Source: Termitidicoccus mucosus
GTDB lineage: Bacteria; Verrucomicrobiota; Verrucomicrobiia; Opitutales; Opitutaceae
Direction of reading: 5' to 3'
DNA: 64,000 bases
Assembly (NCBI RefSeq): GCF_038725785.1
Contig: NZ_CP109796.1
Coordinates: forward strand, 1,612,001-1,676,000
The notes under the pieces are model-generated. The model saw only the letters and a program-made list of their open reading frames with translations, was not told the DNA's origin and searched no databases. The position numbers were made by a program, and so were the translations under genes. This document shows positions 36,963 to 47,420 of this stretch, piece after piece. The first letter of the stretch is position 1. Each line of letters opens with the position of its first letter.

Positions 36963-38396
36963 CTATTCCAGATACAGCCCCTCGGCAACGGCGGGCTTCG
37001 GGGTCAGCTTTTTCCACGAGTCGGCGAAGGAGTCCTCGTCGTATCCGAAAAGCGGTGACACTTCCACGGCGGCGGACGGGAGACCGGTCCCGTCGGTGGC
37101 GATGGCGGCGCCGTTGGCCTTGAGCCAGCGGGCGAACTGGCGGAGCTGGTCCTCGCGGCAGGTTTTCGGCGAATCGAGCCCCTCGGCGTTTTTCACCGGG
37201 CTGAAATCGTCGGCGCGGCGGGTTTCGATGACGAAGGCGTTTTTCGCGAAGGGAATCGCGTCGAAGACAAACATCTCGAATTTCACGCCGTTGGGTTTCT
37301 CCGGCTTCACGGGCGCGCCGGAGGCGTCCACGGTCGGGATTTTCTTGTCGGCGCGGTGGAAGGGCAGCGCGAGGCCGTCGCCGCCGGCGGCGACGCGGCG
37401 GATGAACTTCGTATCCAAAACATGGATGGCGATGCTGCCGGCGATGTAGCGGAGGCGGCCGGTGGCGGGATCGGTTTCGTCCTGCAACGCCTTGGGCAGG
37501 TCGGAATATTCGACGACGACGAGCCGACCGTCCTGCACGCAGAAGTGCCCCACCTTCTCGCCGGCGTAGGCTTTGGGCACCATTTTGCTGCTCATCTCGG
37601 AACCGCGCAGGAGGTGCCAGCCGATGAAGGAGGGATCGATGCCGCGCACGAGCGGATTGTCCACCTGGAAGTAGCTGAGCGTGTCGATGCCTTCGCGGTC
37701 CATGAGGTCGAGGGCGCCGCTGCGGGCGAGGGCGCGGAGCGATCCGCCGTGTCCGTCGGGCGACATGGCGATGCCGCCGGTGGTTTCGAGGAGGATTTTG
37801 CCGTTCAGGTCAACGGCGGGCATGCGGCCCTGGCGGAAGAAGTGGACGCGCGCGGGATCGAGGCCGAAGTGGGCGTGCGCCTTGAAGAAGGCTTCCGTCG
37901 CGTCGTGGTTCGCGTGGCTGGTCATGATGAACCAGTGGATGGGTCGGCCGTAGCGCAGGCCGGCGGCGCGGATTTTTTCGGCGAAGACCTGGAAGAGCGT
38001 TTTCTGCTTCAGCGGTGTGACGGGGAAGGTACCCTTGGGGCCGTTGTAGCCGAGCCGGGTGCCCTGGCCGCCCGCGACGGTGAAGGCGGCGACGCGTCCG
38101 GCGCGGAGGGCCGCCTCGCCGGCGGTTTTCGCGCGGGCCCAGTCGGCGGCGTTGCCGCCGTTTTCGGGCAGCGGCTCGTAAGGCGCGGGAGCGAGTCCGT
38201 CGAGATTGACGGCGGGCGCGCCGGACGGCGCCAGCAGCGTGGCGCTGAGGCGGGCGATTTCGTCGAGGTCGATCTCGGCGGCGTCGGAGAGCAGGCGCTG
38301 TTGCGCGGCTGCATCAAGTTGGGAATAGAACGCGAAGACTTGTCCCTGTCCGGCGCGTTGGAAGGCTTCGATGATGGAGGTCGGATTCGTGGCCAT
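36963..38396 (-). CDS. UDP-sugar pyrophosphorylase, UAP1-like
   Basis: Nucleotidyltransferase of 477 residues of the UDPGP type I family found mainly in eukaryotes (UDP-N-acetylglucosamine pyrophosphorylase). Signature loop VAGGQGTRLGYNGPKGTFPV near 107-126. FFRQGRMPAVDLNGK, SPDGHGGSLRALARSGALDLM and YFQVDNPLVRGIDPSFIGWHL bind nucleotide and sugar. It would make UDP-GlcNAc or a related UDP-sugar from UTP and sugar 1-phosphate, next to a phosphosugar mutase that could supply it. The substrate is not proven. Whether GlmU is also encoded elsewhere cannot be seen. The gap 38397-38571 shows nothing. Confidence 0.88.
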   Translation of the reverse strand: MATNPTSIIEAFQRAGQGQVFAFYSQLDAAAQQRLLSDAAEIDLDEIARLSATLLAPSGAPAVNLDGLAPAPYEPLPENGGNAADWARAKTAGEAALRAGRVAAFTVAGGQGTRLGYNGPKGTFPVTPLKQKTLFQVFAEKIRAAGLRYGRPIHWFIMTSHANHDATEAFFKAHAHFGLDPARVHFFRQGRMPAVDLNGKILLETTGGIAMSPDGHGGSLRALARSGALDLMDREGIDTLSYFQVDNPLVRGIDPSFIGWHLLRGSEMSSKMVPKAYAGEKVGHFCVQDGRLVVVEYSDLPKALQDETDPATGRLRYIAGSIAIHVLDTKFIRRVAAGGDGLALPFHRADKKIPTVDASGAPVKPEKPNGVKFEMFVFDAIPFAKNAFVIETRRADDFSPVKNAEGLDSPKTCREDQLRQFARWLKANGAAIATDGTGLPSAAVEVSPLFGYDEDSFADSWKKLTPKPAVAEGLYLE

Positions 38397-38571
38397 AAAG
38401 TCGCGATTGCGTGATGCGCGCCGATTTCAGAAACGCTCGGGCCGGAGGGCAATGATTAACTCCTGGAGGCCGAAATTGGACGGCCGCATTTTCAGGCGGG
38501 GACGGCGCATGCAGGAGCGACGGGCCAAACTCGCATGCCGGGAAGAGTCCATCCGCGCCACGCCGCCAGTC

Positions 38572-38862
38572 TCACTGCTGGTCTTCGAAACGGAAGATGA
38601 TCTCGCCGGGCTTCGCGTAGCCGAGGCGGCGGCGAATGACGGTCTCCACATAGGACGGGTCGTTGCGCAGCCGGTCGAGGACGCGTTCCTGGTCGGCCAG
38701 TCGCGCGCGCGCCTCGGCGAGGCGCAACCGCACTTGTTGCTCCTGCGCGAGAAGGCGCTGGTGCTCCTGATCATTCCGCCAATAGGAAACGCCGGAAACC
38801 GTCACGACCACGATGAGCAGCAGGAGATAAAACGAGATGAGCAGGCTTCGAAGATTCACGGC
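38572..38862 (-). CDS. FtsB/DivIC-like septum formation protein
   Basis: Small bitopic protein of 96 residues from a GTG at 38862: membrane helix (NLRSLLISFYLLLLIVVVTVSG), coiled coil (about 30-70) and a conserved end (PSYVETVIRRRLGYAKPGEIIFRF), the septum-formation-initiator pattern. It likely acts in the divisome with FtsL/FtsQ. The frame is open to another GTG at 38955, adding 31 residues with no family match. No ATG exists in frame. It is divergent from the glycosyltransferase gene. Confidence 0.85.
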   Translation of the reverse strand, partial: AVNLRSLLISFYLLLLIVVVTVSGVSYWRNDQEHQRLLAQEQQVRLRLAEARARLADQERVLDRLRNDPSYVETVIRRRLGYAKPGEIIFRFEDQQ

Positions 38863-38976
38863 GGAAGACGATAAAGTGCGGCGAGTTGCGTTTTCACAAA
38901 ATGAATCCCAGCCCGGCAGAATTGTAAAGATGGTTCTCACGACGATGCTTGACACGTGGTCGTCGCTTCGCGGCGG

Positions 38977-39067
38977 GTTTAAGTTGAAAGTTTAAATTGA
39001 AGATGAAAATTTGGGTCATCGCTCGCGCCGCGCCCTTAAATTTTAACTTCAACTTAAAACTCAAACT
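38977..39067. repeat. AT-rich inverted TTGAAAG-word repeat
   Basis: Left words TTTAAGTTGAAAGTTTAAA and right words TTTTAACTTCAACTTAAAA are roughly inverted 6-7 bp tandem units around a GC-rich centre (TCGCTCGCGCCGCGCCC). It is strongly AT-rich against its surroundings and lies in the divergent gap between ftsB and the glycosyltransferase gene, where it may carry promoters by chance. Confidence 0.75.
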
Positions 39068-39129
39068 GCCGGCGCAGCCGGCCCTTCCACGCCTCCGGTC
39101 CCGTGTTAGCTCGCACCCGCCAAACCCGC

Positions 39130-40497
39130 ATGCGCCTGCTCCAGTGCATCGACGCCGCGCTCTTCGCGCTGGCGCTCGCGGGCGCGTATGCGCTGCGCGC
39201 GGCGCTGACCGGCGTGATCGACCGCTCGCCGCTGGAGCCGTTCTCCGAATACCTCTGGCTTTTCCCGGCCATCGCGCTGTCCGGCCCCTTTGTCCTCGCG
39301 CGTTTGCGTTTTTATGCGGAACCGCTCCCGCCGCTGCACGTTCGCCGTTTGGCCACCGTCGCGCGCGCGTCGCTCCTGACCGGCCTCGCGCTCGTGCTGC
39401 TGCTCTTCATCACGCGCGAGCAATCCGCCCGCTCCGTCATCGTGATGGCCAGCGCCTTCGGCGGCGCGCTGGTCTGGCTGCGCGACGAACTCACGGCGCG
39501 CCTCGCCGCCACGCGCCTCGCCCGCGAGCAATGGACGCAGCGCGTCCTCTGGGTCGGCGAGCCGGGGCAAAACGCCCGGTTCCGCGCCGCGCTCACGCCG
39601 GTCGAACGCGCCCGGTTCGCCGATCTCGGCGATTTCGACCCCGCCGCCCGGAGCGCGGCCGACTTCGCCGCGCTCCTCCACGAGCATGCCGCCAACGCCG
39701 TCGTCGTGAACCTCGCCGGGGCCACCGCCGGCCAACTCGCCCGGCTTCAGCCGCTCCTCGACATTTGCGGACGCGAGGGCGTGTCACTGGTCATCCGCCC
39801 CGGCTTTCTCCCCGGCTCGCCGCTCGGCCTGCAAATCGACACGCTCGCCAGCGAGGCCGTCATCCATTACCGCGTGCAAACCGCCTCACCCGCGAGCCTC
39901 CTCGTCAAGCGCATCGCCGACCTCGCCGCCGCGGCGGTCCTTCTGCTCGTCCTGTCGCCGCTTTTTGCGCTCATCGCCGCCGCCATCGCCGTCACCTCGC
40001 GCGGCCCGGTGATTTTCCGCCAGCAACGCGCCGGCCTGAACGGACGCGCCTTCACCCTGTTCAAATTCCGCTCCATGCGCGCCGGCGCCGAGCGGGAACG
40101 CGACGCCCTCGACGCGCAAAACGAAATGCGCGGCCCCGTCTTCAAGATCGCCGGCGATCCCCGTCTCACTCCGCTCGGCCGGTTCCTGCGCCGCCACGGC
40201 CTCGACGAACTGCCCCAGCTCTGGAACGTCCTTCGCGGCGAGATGAGCCTCGTCGGTCCGCGCCCCCTGCCCCTCTACGAAGTCGGCCGCTTCGACAACG
40301 ACGCCCACCGCCGCCGTCTCAGTGTGCGCCCCGGCCTCACGTGCCTCTGGCAGGTCAGCGGCCGCAACGACATCGCCGACTTCGACGAATGGGTGCGCCT
40401 CGACCTCGCCTACATTGACAACTGGAGCCTCTTTCTCGACGCCAAAATCCTCCTCGCCACCATCCCCGTCGTCCTCCTCGGCAAAGGCGGACGATGA
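39130..40497 (+). CDS. polyprenyl-phosphate sugar-1-phosphate transferase (exopolysaccharide)
   Basis: Initiating glycosylphosphotransferase of 455 residues: four N-terminal membrane helices, a CoA-binding-like middle domain, one further helix (about 257-280) and the catalytic PHPT domain with KRIADLAAAAVLLLVLSPL, FKFRSMRAGAE, RRHGLDELPQLWNVLRGEMSLVGPRP and RPGLTCLWQVSGRND. It transfers a sugar phosphate to undecaprenyl phosphate to start exopolysaccharide or O-antigen synthesis. I chose the ATG at 39130; a GTG at 39103 adds nine residues. No other polysaccharide genes are adjacent. Confidence 0.9.
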   Translation: MRLLQCIDAALFALALAGAYALRAALTGVIDRSPLEPFSEYLWLFPAIALSGPFVLARLRFYAEPLPPLHVRRLATVARASLLTGLALVLLLFITREQSARSVIVMASAFGGALVWLRDELTARLAATRLAREQWTQRVLWVGEPGQNARFRAALTPVERARFADLGDFDPAARSAADFAALLHEHAANAVVVNLAGATAGQLARLQPLLDICGREGVSLVIRPGFLPGSPLGLQIDTLASEAVIHYRVQTASPASLLVKRIADLAAAAVLLLVLSPLFALIAAAIAVTSRGPVIFRQQRAGLNGRAFTLFKFRSMRAGAERERDALDAQNEMRGPVFKIAGDPRLTPLGRFLRRHGLDELPQLWNVLRGEMSLVGPRPLPLYEVGRFDNDAHRRRLSVRPGLTCLWQVSGRNDIADFDEWVRLDLAYIDNWSLFLDAKILLATIPVVLLGKGGR

Positions 40498-40500
40498 GGA

Positions 40501-40665
40501 AAAGGCTGAAGAGTTGAAAAACTGAAAAACCACACTGCCAAAAAAATCGTTCTCGTTCTCTTACTCTTACTCGTTCTCGTTCTCTCAGAAAAAACACCAC
40601 CGCCACCGCCCCACCCTTCTTTCTCTTTCCTCTTTATCTTTATTCTTTCTCCCCTCCTTCCTCCT
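40501..40665 (+). repeat. three tandem-word blocks leading into fhs
   Basis: In order: GAGTTGAAAAACTGAAAAAC, then 6-bp units GTTCTC and TTACTC (40547-40587), then TCTTTCC/TCTTTAT words (40618-40652). A C-rich run to ATCCATG at 40675 follows. No Shine-Dalgarno sequence. The third block uses the same words as the elements at 19738 and 57238. Confidence 0.75.
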
Positions 40666-40674
40666 CACCCATCC

Positions 40675-42333
40675 ATGCTCCCGCTTCCGACCCTCGCCCA
40701 AAACCTCGGCATCGCCCCCGAACACCTCATCCAATACGGCCGCGACAAAGCCAAAGTCGCCCTCGAAGCCCTCGAAGCCGCCCGCGCCCGCCGCCCGCGG
40801 CCCGGCAAACTCATCCTCGTCTCGGCCATCACGCCCACGCCCGCCGGCGAGGGCAAAACCGTCACCTCCATCGGCCTCGCCCAAGGCCTGCGCAAACTCG
40901 ACCGCTCCGTCGCCCTCGCCCTCCGCCAGCCGTCCATGGGCCCTGTCTTCGGGCGCAAAGGCGGCGCGACCGGCGGCGGCCTCAGCACCGTCCAGCCCGC
41001 CACCGACATCAACCTCCACTTCACCGGCGATTTCCACGCCGTCACCGCCGCGCACAACCTCCTTGCCTCCGTCATCGACAACGCCCTCCATCGCGGCCAG
41101 ACCCGCCTCGCGCCCGGCGGCGTCCTCTGGAAACGCGTGCTCGACGCCAACGACCGCGCGCTTCGCTCCGTCCGCGTCGCCGTCGGCGATCCCGGCGAAC
41201 GGTTGTCCGGCTTCGACATCACGGCCGCCTCCGAAATCATGGCCATCCTCTGCCTCGCCGCCTCCCGCGACGATCTCCGCGCGCGTCTGGACCGCCTTGT
41301 GGTCGGCTTCACGGCGGACGGCGAGCCCGTGCCCGCCTGCGAATTCCGGGTCACCGGCGCGCTCATGGCGCTCCTGCGCGACGCGCTGCTGCCCAATCTC
41401 GTGCAGTCCGCCGAAGGCGTCCCCGCCTTTGTCCACGGCGGCCCGTTCGCCAACATCGCCCACGGTTGCAACTCCATCCTCGCCACCCGCATGGCCCTCG
41501 CCCACGCCGATTACGTCGTCACCGAGGCCGGCTTCGCCTTCGATCTCGGCGGCGAAAAGTTCATCGACATCAAATGCCGCCAGTCCGGCCTCGCGCCCGA
41601 CGCCATCGTCATCGTCGCCACCATCCGCGCCCTGAAAATGCACGGCGGCATGCCCCGTGACGCGCTCGCCGCCCCCGACCTGCCCGCCATCCGCTGCGGC
41701 CTCGAAAATCTCCGCGCCCACGTCGGCGCCGCCGCTTCCTTCAACCGCCCCGTCGTCGTTGCCATCAACCATTTTCCAACCGACACCGACGCCGAACTCG
41801 CCCTTGTGCGCGACTTCTGCGCCGCCGAGCTGCGCGTCCCCTGCGCCCTCTCGCAAGTCTTCGCCCGGGGCGGCGAGGGAGGCACCGAACTGGCCGGCGC
41901 CGTCCTGTCCCTCTTCGACGGGGCGGACGCCGCCGCCGCCATTTCGTATCCTAAACTCGAATACGTCTATCCCGACGACATTCCGGTCACCGAAAAAATA
42001 AACACCATCGCCCGCCGCATCTATGGCGCGTCCGGCGTGGACATTCTTCCCGGGGCGGCGGCCCGGCTCGTCCTGTTCGAGCGCGCCGGGTTCGGGCGCC
42101 TCCCCATTTGCATGGCCAAGACGCAGGATTCGCTCACCGACGATCCGAAAAAGCCCGGACGTCCCCAGGGCTTTCGCATCACCGTGCGCGATTTCGAGCT
42201 GGCGGCGGGCGCGGGTTTCATTGTCGCGCTGACCGGCAAGATGCTCCGCATGCCCGCCCTGCCCAAAGTTCCGGCCGCCGAAAAAATCGACCTCGCGCCC
42301 GACGGCGCCATCACCGGCATCATGGGCACGTAG
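40675..42333 (+). CDS. fhs: formate-tetrahydrofolate ligase
   Basis: ATP-dependent synthesis of 10-formyl-tetrahydrofolate, 552 residues, full family length. ATP loop TPTPAGEGKT (53-62), RQPSMGPVFGRKGGATGGG, VHGGPFANIAHGCNS, EAGFAFDLGGEKFIDIKCR, and C-terminal PKLEYVYPDDI and GAGFIVALTGKMLRMPALP. With glyA and pabB in the same region it serves one-carbon metabolism; nothing here points to acetogenesis. Convergent with the HAD gene, with a repeat-filled gap. Confidence 0.97.
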   Translation: MLPLPTLAQNLGIAPEHLIQYGRDKAKVALEALEAARARRPRPGKLILVSAITPTPAGEGKTVTSIGLAQGLRKLDRSVALALRQPSMGPVFGRKGGATGGGLSTVQPATDINLHFTGDFHAVTAAHNLLASVIDNALHRGQTRLAPGGVLWKRVLDANDRALRSVRVAVGDPGERLSGFDITAASEIMAILCLAASRDDLRARLDRLVVGFTADGEPVPACEFRVTGALMALLRDALLPNLVQSAEGVPAFVHGGPFANIAHGCNSILATRMALAHADYVVTEAGFAFDLGGEKFIDIKCRQSGLAPDAIVIVATIRALKMHGGMPRDALAAPDLPAIRCGLENLRAHVGAAASFNRPVVVAINHFPTDTDAELALVRDFCAAELRVPCALSQVFARGGEGGTELAGAVLSLFDGADAAAAISYPKLEYVYPDDIPVTEKINTIARRIYGASGVDILPGAAARLVLFERAGFGRLPICMAKTQDSLTDDPKKPGRPQGFRITVRDFELAAGAGFIVALTGKMLRMPALPKVPAAEKIDLAPDGAITGIMGT

Positions 42334-42385
42334 CCGCAAGGCCCGGCGGACGCGGCTCCGGACCGCTTCGGAGAATCAAGCCTTT

Positions 42386-42572
42386 CCCGAACGGGATTTA
42401 TCCTTTTGGACGGCCTCCGTGCCGTCCGGATCGGGTGGCATGGGCGTCCCGCCCATGCGACGGCGCTCCGCGCCGCGAGGTTCCGATCAACATGGGCGAG
42501 GTCGCCCATGCCACCCTTAATCCCACGGGCGAGACGCCCGTGCCACGCAAACCACGCGGAAGGACGGCATGG
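42386..42572. repeat. compound palindromic element between fhs and HAD gene
   Basis: Contains hairpin GGACGGCC / GTGCCGTCC (42408-42427), GGGTGGCATGGGCG inverted at its far side as CGCCCATGCCACCC, a middle stem CGGCGCTCCGCGCCG, and a GTGG-foot hairpin CACGGGCG / CGCCCGTG in reverse. Its left end and its right 60 bases (inverted) match the element after tkt. No gene lies in 42334-42608. Confidence 0.85.
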
Positions 42573-42608
42573 GGACCGTCTCCTCAAAGAGGACAGGAGC
42601 CGCCGGCG

Positions 42609-43631
42609 CTATTCCAGAAACGTCCCCTGCTGCGGGGCGCGCAACCCGGTTTTGCCGGATACGCCGTCGTCCTCGTTGAGGTGGCGCGGGGGCCGGGCGA
42701 CGCGCTGGGCGACGGCGGCTTCGCGGTCGGCCACGATGCGGTCACAAATCGCCTGGATGTGCAGCCTCAGCCATTGCGCGGTGCTGCTGTCGTCGGTGTA
42801 GTCGGCGGGGCCGTAGTGGTCGATGCGGCCGACCTGGCGCAGCCGGTCGTTTTGCGCAAACTCGTCGGAACGCGCGGGATTGTAAACGCCGTAGGCCTTG
42901 CCGCCGTTTTTCTTCACCACGGAAAAACTCGGGATGTCGCTCGGGCCGTCGGCGATGTAGATCATGTTCTGGAAGGGAATGCGCCGGTCGCCCGGAGCGA
43001 TGTTGGCGTTCACGTCGATGGCGGCGTCCTTGTTGGTGCCCTTGTTGATCTCGAAGAGGGCGCGCGTCTTGGTCGTGTTGTCGATGACCAGGCCGATTTG
43101 CGCGATGACCGCGTCGGCGGAAATCTCCAGTTCCTCCTGCTCCATGAAACCGGGCTGGAGCGGATTTTCGATGAACTCGCAGCCCCAGATGCCGTCCACG
43201 TGGCCGGCGATGGCGCTGCCGCGGATCATCTCGGCGAGGCCGGTGCTCACGATGTAGTGCTCCAGGCGGATGTCGTGCCTGCGGTAGATGTCGCGCGCGG
43301 TGACGAATTTTTTCGAGCGCTCGAAAAACTCCGGCACGCCGGGGTAGAACTTGATGTCGGCGCCGCACTCGCGGAGGACCTTGTTGCCGAGCTTGGGCAT
43401 TTTTCCGGCCAGTGCGTAGGTCAGCAGGTGGTTGAGGTAGGCGATTTCGCCGGAGAGGCTGTATCCGCGCTGCCGGTATTGCTCGGTGAGCGCGTTGGTC
43501 TCGCGCCAGAAATGCGCCTCGTCCACGCCGTAGCGGCGGAACAGCGGCGACTGCATGTATTCCGGGATTAGGGTCTTGTCGAAGTCCCAAATGCAGGCGA
43601 TGATGTTTTGCGTGAAAAGTGTCGTGGACAT
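42609..43631 (-). CDS. HAD-superfamily hydrolase
   Basis: Protein of 340 residues with the HAD nucleophile motif WDFDKT (D16, D18), STGL near residue 130, and the C-terminal acidic motif YIADGPSDIPSF. The order resembles SerB-type phosphoserine phosphatases, but it is longer and has a large central part (EFIENPLQPGFMEQEELE). Substrate unknown. The last 30 residues (RPPRHLNEDDGVSGK) look poorly conserved. It is divergent from prfA with a 133-base gap. Confidence 0.82.
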   Translation of the reverse strand: MSTTLFTQNIIACIWDFDKTLIPEYMQSPLFRRYGVDEAHFWRETNALTEQYRQRGYSLSGEIAYLNHLLTYALAGKMPKLGNKVLRECGADIKFYPGVPEFFERSKKFVTARDIYRRHDIRLEHYIVSTGLAEMIRGSAIAGHVDGIWGCEFIENPLQPGFMEQEELEISADAVIAQIGLVIDNTTKTRALFEINKGTNKDAAIDVNANIAPGDRRIPFQNMIYIADGPSDIPSFSVVKKNGGKAYGVYNPARSDEFAQNDRLRQVGRIDHYGPADYTDDSSTAQWLRLHIQAICDRIVADREAAVAQRVARPPRHLNEDDGVSGKTGLRAPQQGTFLE

Positions 43632-43764
43632 GTTTGTGCGATACGAGGACCAGCACCGCTAGCGGCGCCGGACGATATTTCCATCCCGCGAGACAAGCCG
43701 CAAGGCGCCGCCTGCGCAATTCGCAAAACAAAACACCAGTCCCAACCTGCCTCCCGGAGGCATC

Positions 43765-44910
43765 ATGGGCGCAAAAAATTTTCCGGCAATGGACAACCTT
43801 CCCGACATTTCCCTCTTCAAACACCGCCTCGACGAGCTCGCCGCGCAGATGGCCGATCCGGCGTTTTTCCAAAACCCGCGCAAGGCCGCCGAGGTGTCCC
43901 GCGAGCAGCAGAAACTCGAACAACTCGTCGCCGACCACCGCGCGCACGAAAAGGCCGGGCGGGACATCGCCGAGGCGCAGGCGCTCGTCAAGGACGCCTC
44001 GGCCGACGCCGACCTGCGCGAACTGGCCCAGGCCGAGCTGCCCGATCTCGAACAACGCCGCGAGGCGCTGCGCGCCTCGGTGCTGCGCGGGATGATTCCG
44101 CCCGACCCGACCGACTCGCGCAACACCGTCATGGAAATCCGCGCCGGCACCGGCGGCGACGAGGCGAGCCTGTTCGCGGCGGAATTGTTCCGACTCTACT
44201 CGCGCTATGCCGAGGGACGCGGCTGGAAAGTCCAGCCGATGAGCTCCAGCACATCCGAGCGCGGCGGCTGCAAAGAGGTCATTTTTCTCATCACCGGGCA
44301 GGACGTGTATCGGCAGCTCAAATACGAAAGCGGCGTCCATCGCGTGCAGCGCGTGCCCGTGACTGAGGCCAACGGCCGCATCCACACCTCGACCGTCACC
44401 GTGGCCGTGCTGCCCGAGGCCGAGGAGGTGGACGTGCAGATCGACCCGCAGGACTTGGAAATCACGGTGAGCCGCGCCAGCGGCCCGGGCGGCCAGGGCG
44501 TCAACACGACGGACTCCGCCGTGCAAATCCTGCACAAGCCGACCGGCCTCATCGTGCAATGCGCCGACGAGCGCTCGCAGTTGAAAAACAAGGCGCGCGC
44601 CATGACCGTGCTGCGCTCGCGGTTGTTGAAGCTGAAGGAGGAGGAGGAGCGCGCGAAATACGCCGCCCACCGCCGCAACCAGATCGGCACGGGCGACCGC
44701 AGCGAGCGCATCCGCACGTATAATTTCCCGCAAAACCGCCTGACCGACCACCGCATCGGCCTGACGCTTTACAGCCTGACGCAAGTGATGGAGGGCGAGA
44801 TCGACGGGATCATCGAATCGCTGCAACGCGTCGATTTCGAGCAAAGGCTGGCCGCGCTCACCGGCGTGGAATACAGCGGTTTCCGCAAGGACGCGGACGG
44901 CGACGAGTGA
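43765..44910 (+). CDS. prfA: peptide chain release factor 1
   Basis: Class I release factor for UAA/UAG, 381 residues. The tripeptide anticodon is PVT (in [16 protein letters not shown], near 197), which identifies RF1 rather than RF2. The catalytic GGQ is in [13 protein letters not shown] near 242. The ATG at 43765 has GGAGG four bases upstream, one of few clear Shine-Dalgarno sites in the window, so I prefer it over the ATG at 43789 (MDNLPDIS). RF1 is usually paired with prmC; here the next gene is convergent glyA. Confidence 0.96.
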   Translation: MGAKNFPAMDNLPDISLFKHRLDELAAQMADPAFFQNPRKAAEVSREQQKLEQLVADHRAHEKAGRDIAEAQALVKDASADADLRELAQAELPDLEQRREALRASVLRGMIPPDPTDSRNTVMEIRAGTGGDEASLFAAELFRLYSRYAEGRGWKVQPMSSSTSERGGCKEVIFLITGQDVYRQLKYESGVHRVQRVPVTEANGRIHTSTVTVAVLPEAEEVDVQIDPQDLEITVSRASGPGGQGVNTTDSAVQILHKPTGLIVQCADERSQLKNKARAMTVLRSRLLKLKEEEERAKYAAHRRNQIGTGDRSERIRTYNFPQNRLTDHRIGLTLYSLTQVMEGEIDGIIESLQRVDFEQRLAALTGVEYSGFRKDADGDE

Positions 44911-44931
44911 GCGTCACCCGGGGAAATTTGG

Positions 44932-45060
44932 ACTACGCGGCAGCGACTGGGAGCGCCGGCATCCTGCCGGCATTCTGCGTGCGCCGTCCTTTGCTGAACG
45001 GGCGGCGCTTCGCGCCGTCTGCCGGCAGGATGCCGGCGCTCCCAGTCGCTGTCGCGTAGT
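44932..45060. repeat. REPIN-like element with 41-bp arms
   Basis: Arms 44932-44972 and 45020-45060 are inverted repeats with one mismatch. Each contains a GGAGC foot and a hairpin GCCGGC / GCCGGC around ATCCT. A third stem (GGCGGCGC / GCGCCGTC) is in the middle, so a single strand could fold as a three-armed clover. It fills the gap between convergent prfA and glyA. Confidence 0.92.
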
Positions 45061-45117
45061 CGAACCACGGCCGCGGCTCGGCGGCAAATCGCGCGGCGCA
45101 GGCGCATTATTGCGCGC

Positions 45118-46383
45118 TCAGAATTTATACGGCAGCGGATACCTCGCGGTGAGGGCGAGGACGCGCTGCTTGCTCCCGGCGATGGCGGCGGCCTCGCGGT
45201 CGGTGCCGATGGCCTTGAGCACGTCGTCGATGATGCCGGCGATCTCGTCCATGTCGGCCTCGCTCATGCCGCGCGAGGTCACAGCCGCGCCGCCGATGCG
45301 GATGCCCGAGGCCTGGAACGGCGAGCGGGTCTCGAACGGGACGGTGTTTTTGTTGAGCGTGACATTGGCGAGGTCGAGCGTCTCCTGCGCCTTTTTCGCG
45401 GTAAGCTCGGGCAGGCTGGCGCGCAGGTCCACGAGGAAGAGGTGGTTGTCGGTGCCGCCGGAAACGATCTTGTAGCCGCGCTTTTCCATCGAGGCGCAGA
45501 GCGCCTGGGTGTTGGCGACGATTTTTTTCGCGTAGTCCTTGAACCCGGGCTTGAGGCATTCGCCGAGACACACGGCCTTGGCCGCGATGACGTGCATGAG
45601 CGGGCCGCCCTGCGCGCCGGGAAACACGGCGGAGTCGATGGCCTTGGCGTGCGCGGCCTTGCACAGGATGAGGCCGCCGCGCGGGCCGCGCAGGGTCTTG
45701 TGCGTGGTCGTCGTCACAAAATCGGCAAACGGCACCGGCGATGGATGCACGCCGGCGGCGACGAGCCCGGCGATGTGCGCGATGTCGGCGAATAAATACG
45801 CGCCGCAGTCGCGGGCGATTTTCGCCATGCGCTCGAAGTCGATGATGCGCGAGTAGGCGCTGGCGCCGACGGTGATCATGCGCGGCTTCTCGCGTTGCGC
45901 GGTGGCGGCCAGCTCGTCGTAGTCGATGAGGCCGTCGGCCTCGCGCACGCCGTATTGGACAAATTGATACAGCTTGCCGGAAAAGTTGGCGGGGTTGCCG
46001 TGCGTGAGGTGCCCGCCGTGGCTGAGGTTCATGCCGAGGATCTTGTCGCCGGGCTGGAGCACGGAGGTATAGACGGCGAAGTTGGCCTGCGAGCCGGAGT
46101 GCGGCTGCACGTTGGCGTGCTCGGCGCCGAAAAGTTTTTTCGCGCGCTCGATGGCCAGCGACTCGACCTGGTCCACGAACTCGCAGCCGCCATACCAGCG
46201 CTTTGCGGGGTAACCCTCCGCGTATTTGTTGGTCAGCACGCTGCCCTGCGCCTCCATGAGGGCGGGCATGACAAAGTTTTCCGAGGCGATCAGCTCGATA
46301 TGGCTTTGCTGCCGGCCGAGTTCAGCGGCGATGATGGCGTGGATTTCCGGGTCGAGGGTCTTGAGCGGAGTGGCGTTGATCAT
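45118..46383 (-). CDS. glyA: serine hydroxymethyltransferase
   Basis: PLP enzyme converting serine and tetrahydrofolate to glycine and methylene-THF, 421 residues. [70 protein letters not shown] with the PLP lysine near 233, and [12 protein letters not shown] chose the ATG at 46383 ([10 protein letters not shown]), which gives the usual length; the open frame upstream is not conserved. Divergent from menB. Confidence 0.97.
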   Translation of the reverse strand: MINATPLKTLDPEIHAIIAAELGRQQSHIELIASENFVMPALMEAQGSVLTNKYAEGYPAKRWYGGCEFVDQVESLAIERAKKLFGAEHANVQPHSGSQANFAVYTSVLQPGDKILGMNLSHGGHLTHGNPANFSGKLYQFVQYGVREADGLIDYDELAATAQREKPRMITVGASAYSRIIDFERMAKIARDCGAYLFADIAHIAGLVAAGVHPSPVPFADFVTTTTHKTLRGPRGGLILCKAAHAKAIDSAVFPGAQGGPLMHVIAAKAVCLGECLKPGFKDYAKKIVANTQALCASMEKRGYKIVSGGTDNHLFLVDLRASLPELTAKKAQETLDLANVTLNKNTVPFETRSPFQASGIRIGGAAVTSRGMSEADMDEIAGIIDDVLKAIGTDREAAAIAGSKQRVLALTARYPLPYKF

Positions 46384-46526
46384 GGCGGGAAAAGCCATCA
46401 TCAATGCCAGCGGATATCCCGGTCTGGCAAGGTTGGAAAAATCCGCCCATGACAAATGCCCCGGCGCGCCTCGGAACCGTTTTGGGATTTGCCCGCCCGG
46501 AATTTGCGACTTTTCTGGTGGCACTT

Positions 46527-47363
<837 letters not shown>

Positions 47364-47420
47364 AAACGACGGCGGCGCGCGCGCCAGCTTCGCTCCATCT
47401 GCCGCCAGTGTAGGGGATCG

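Noticed and set aside
42742-44844. 700-residue minus-strand frame across the HAD gene and prfA
   Set aside because: Spans two real genes out of frame; Arg/His-rich, no motif.
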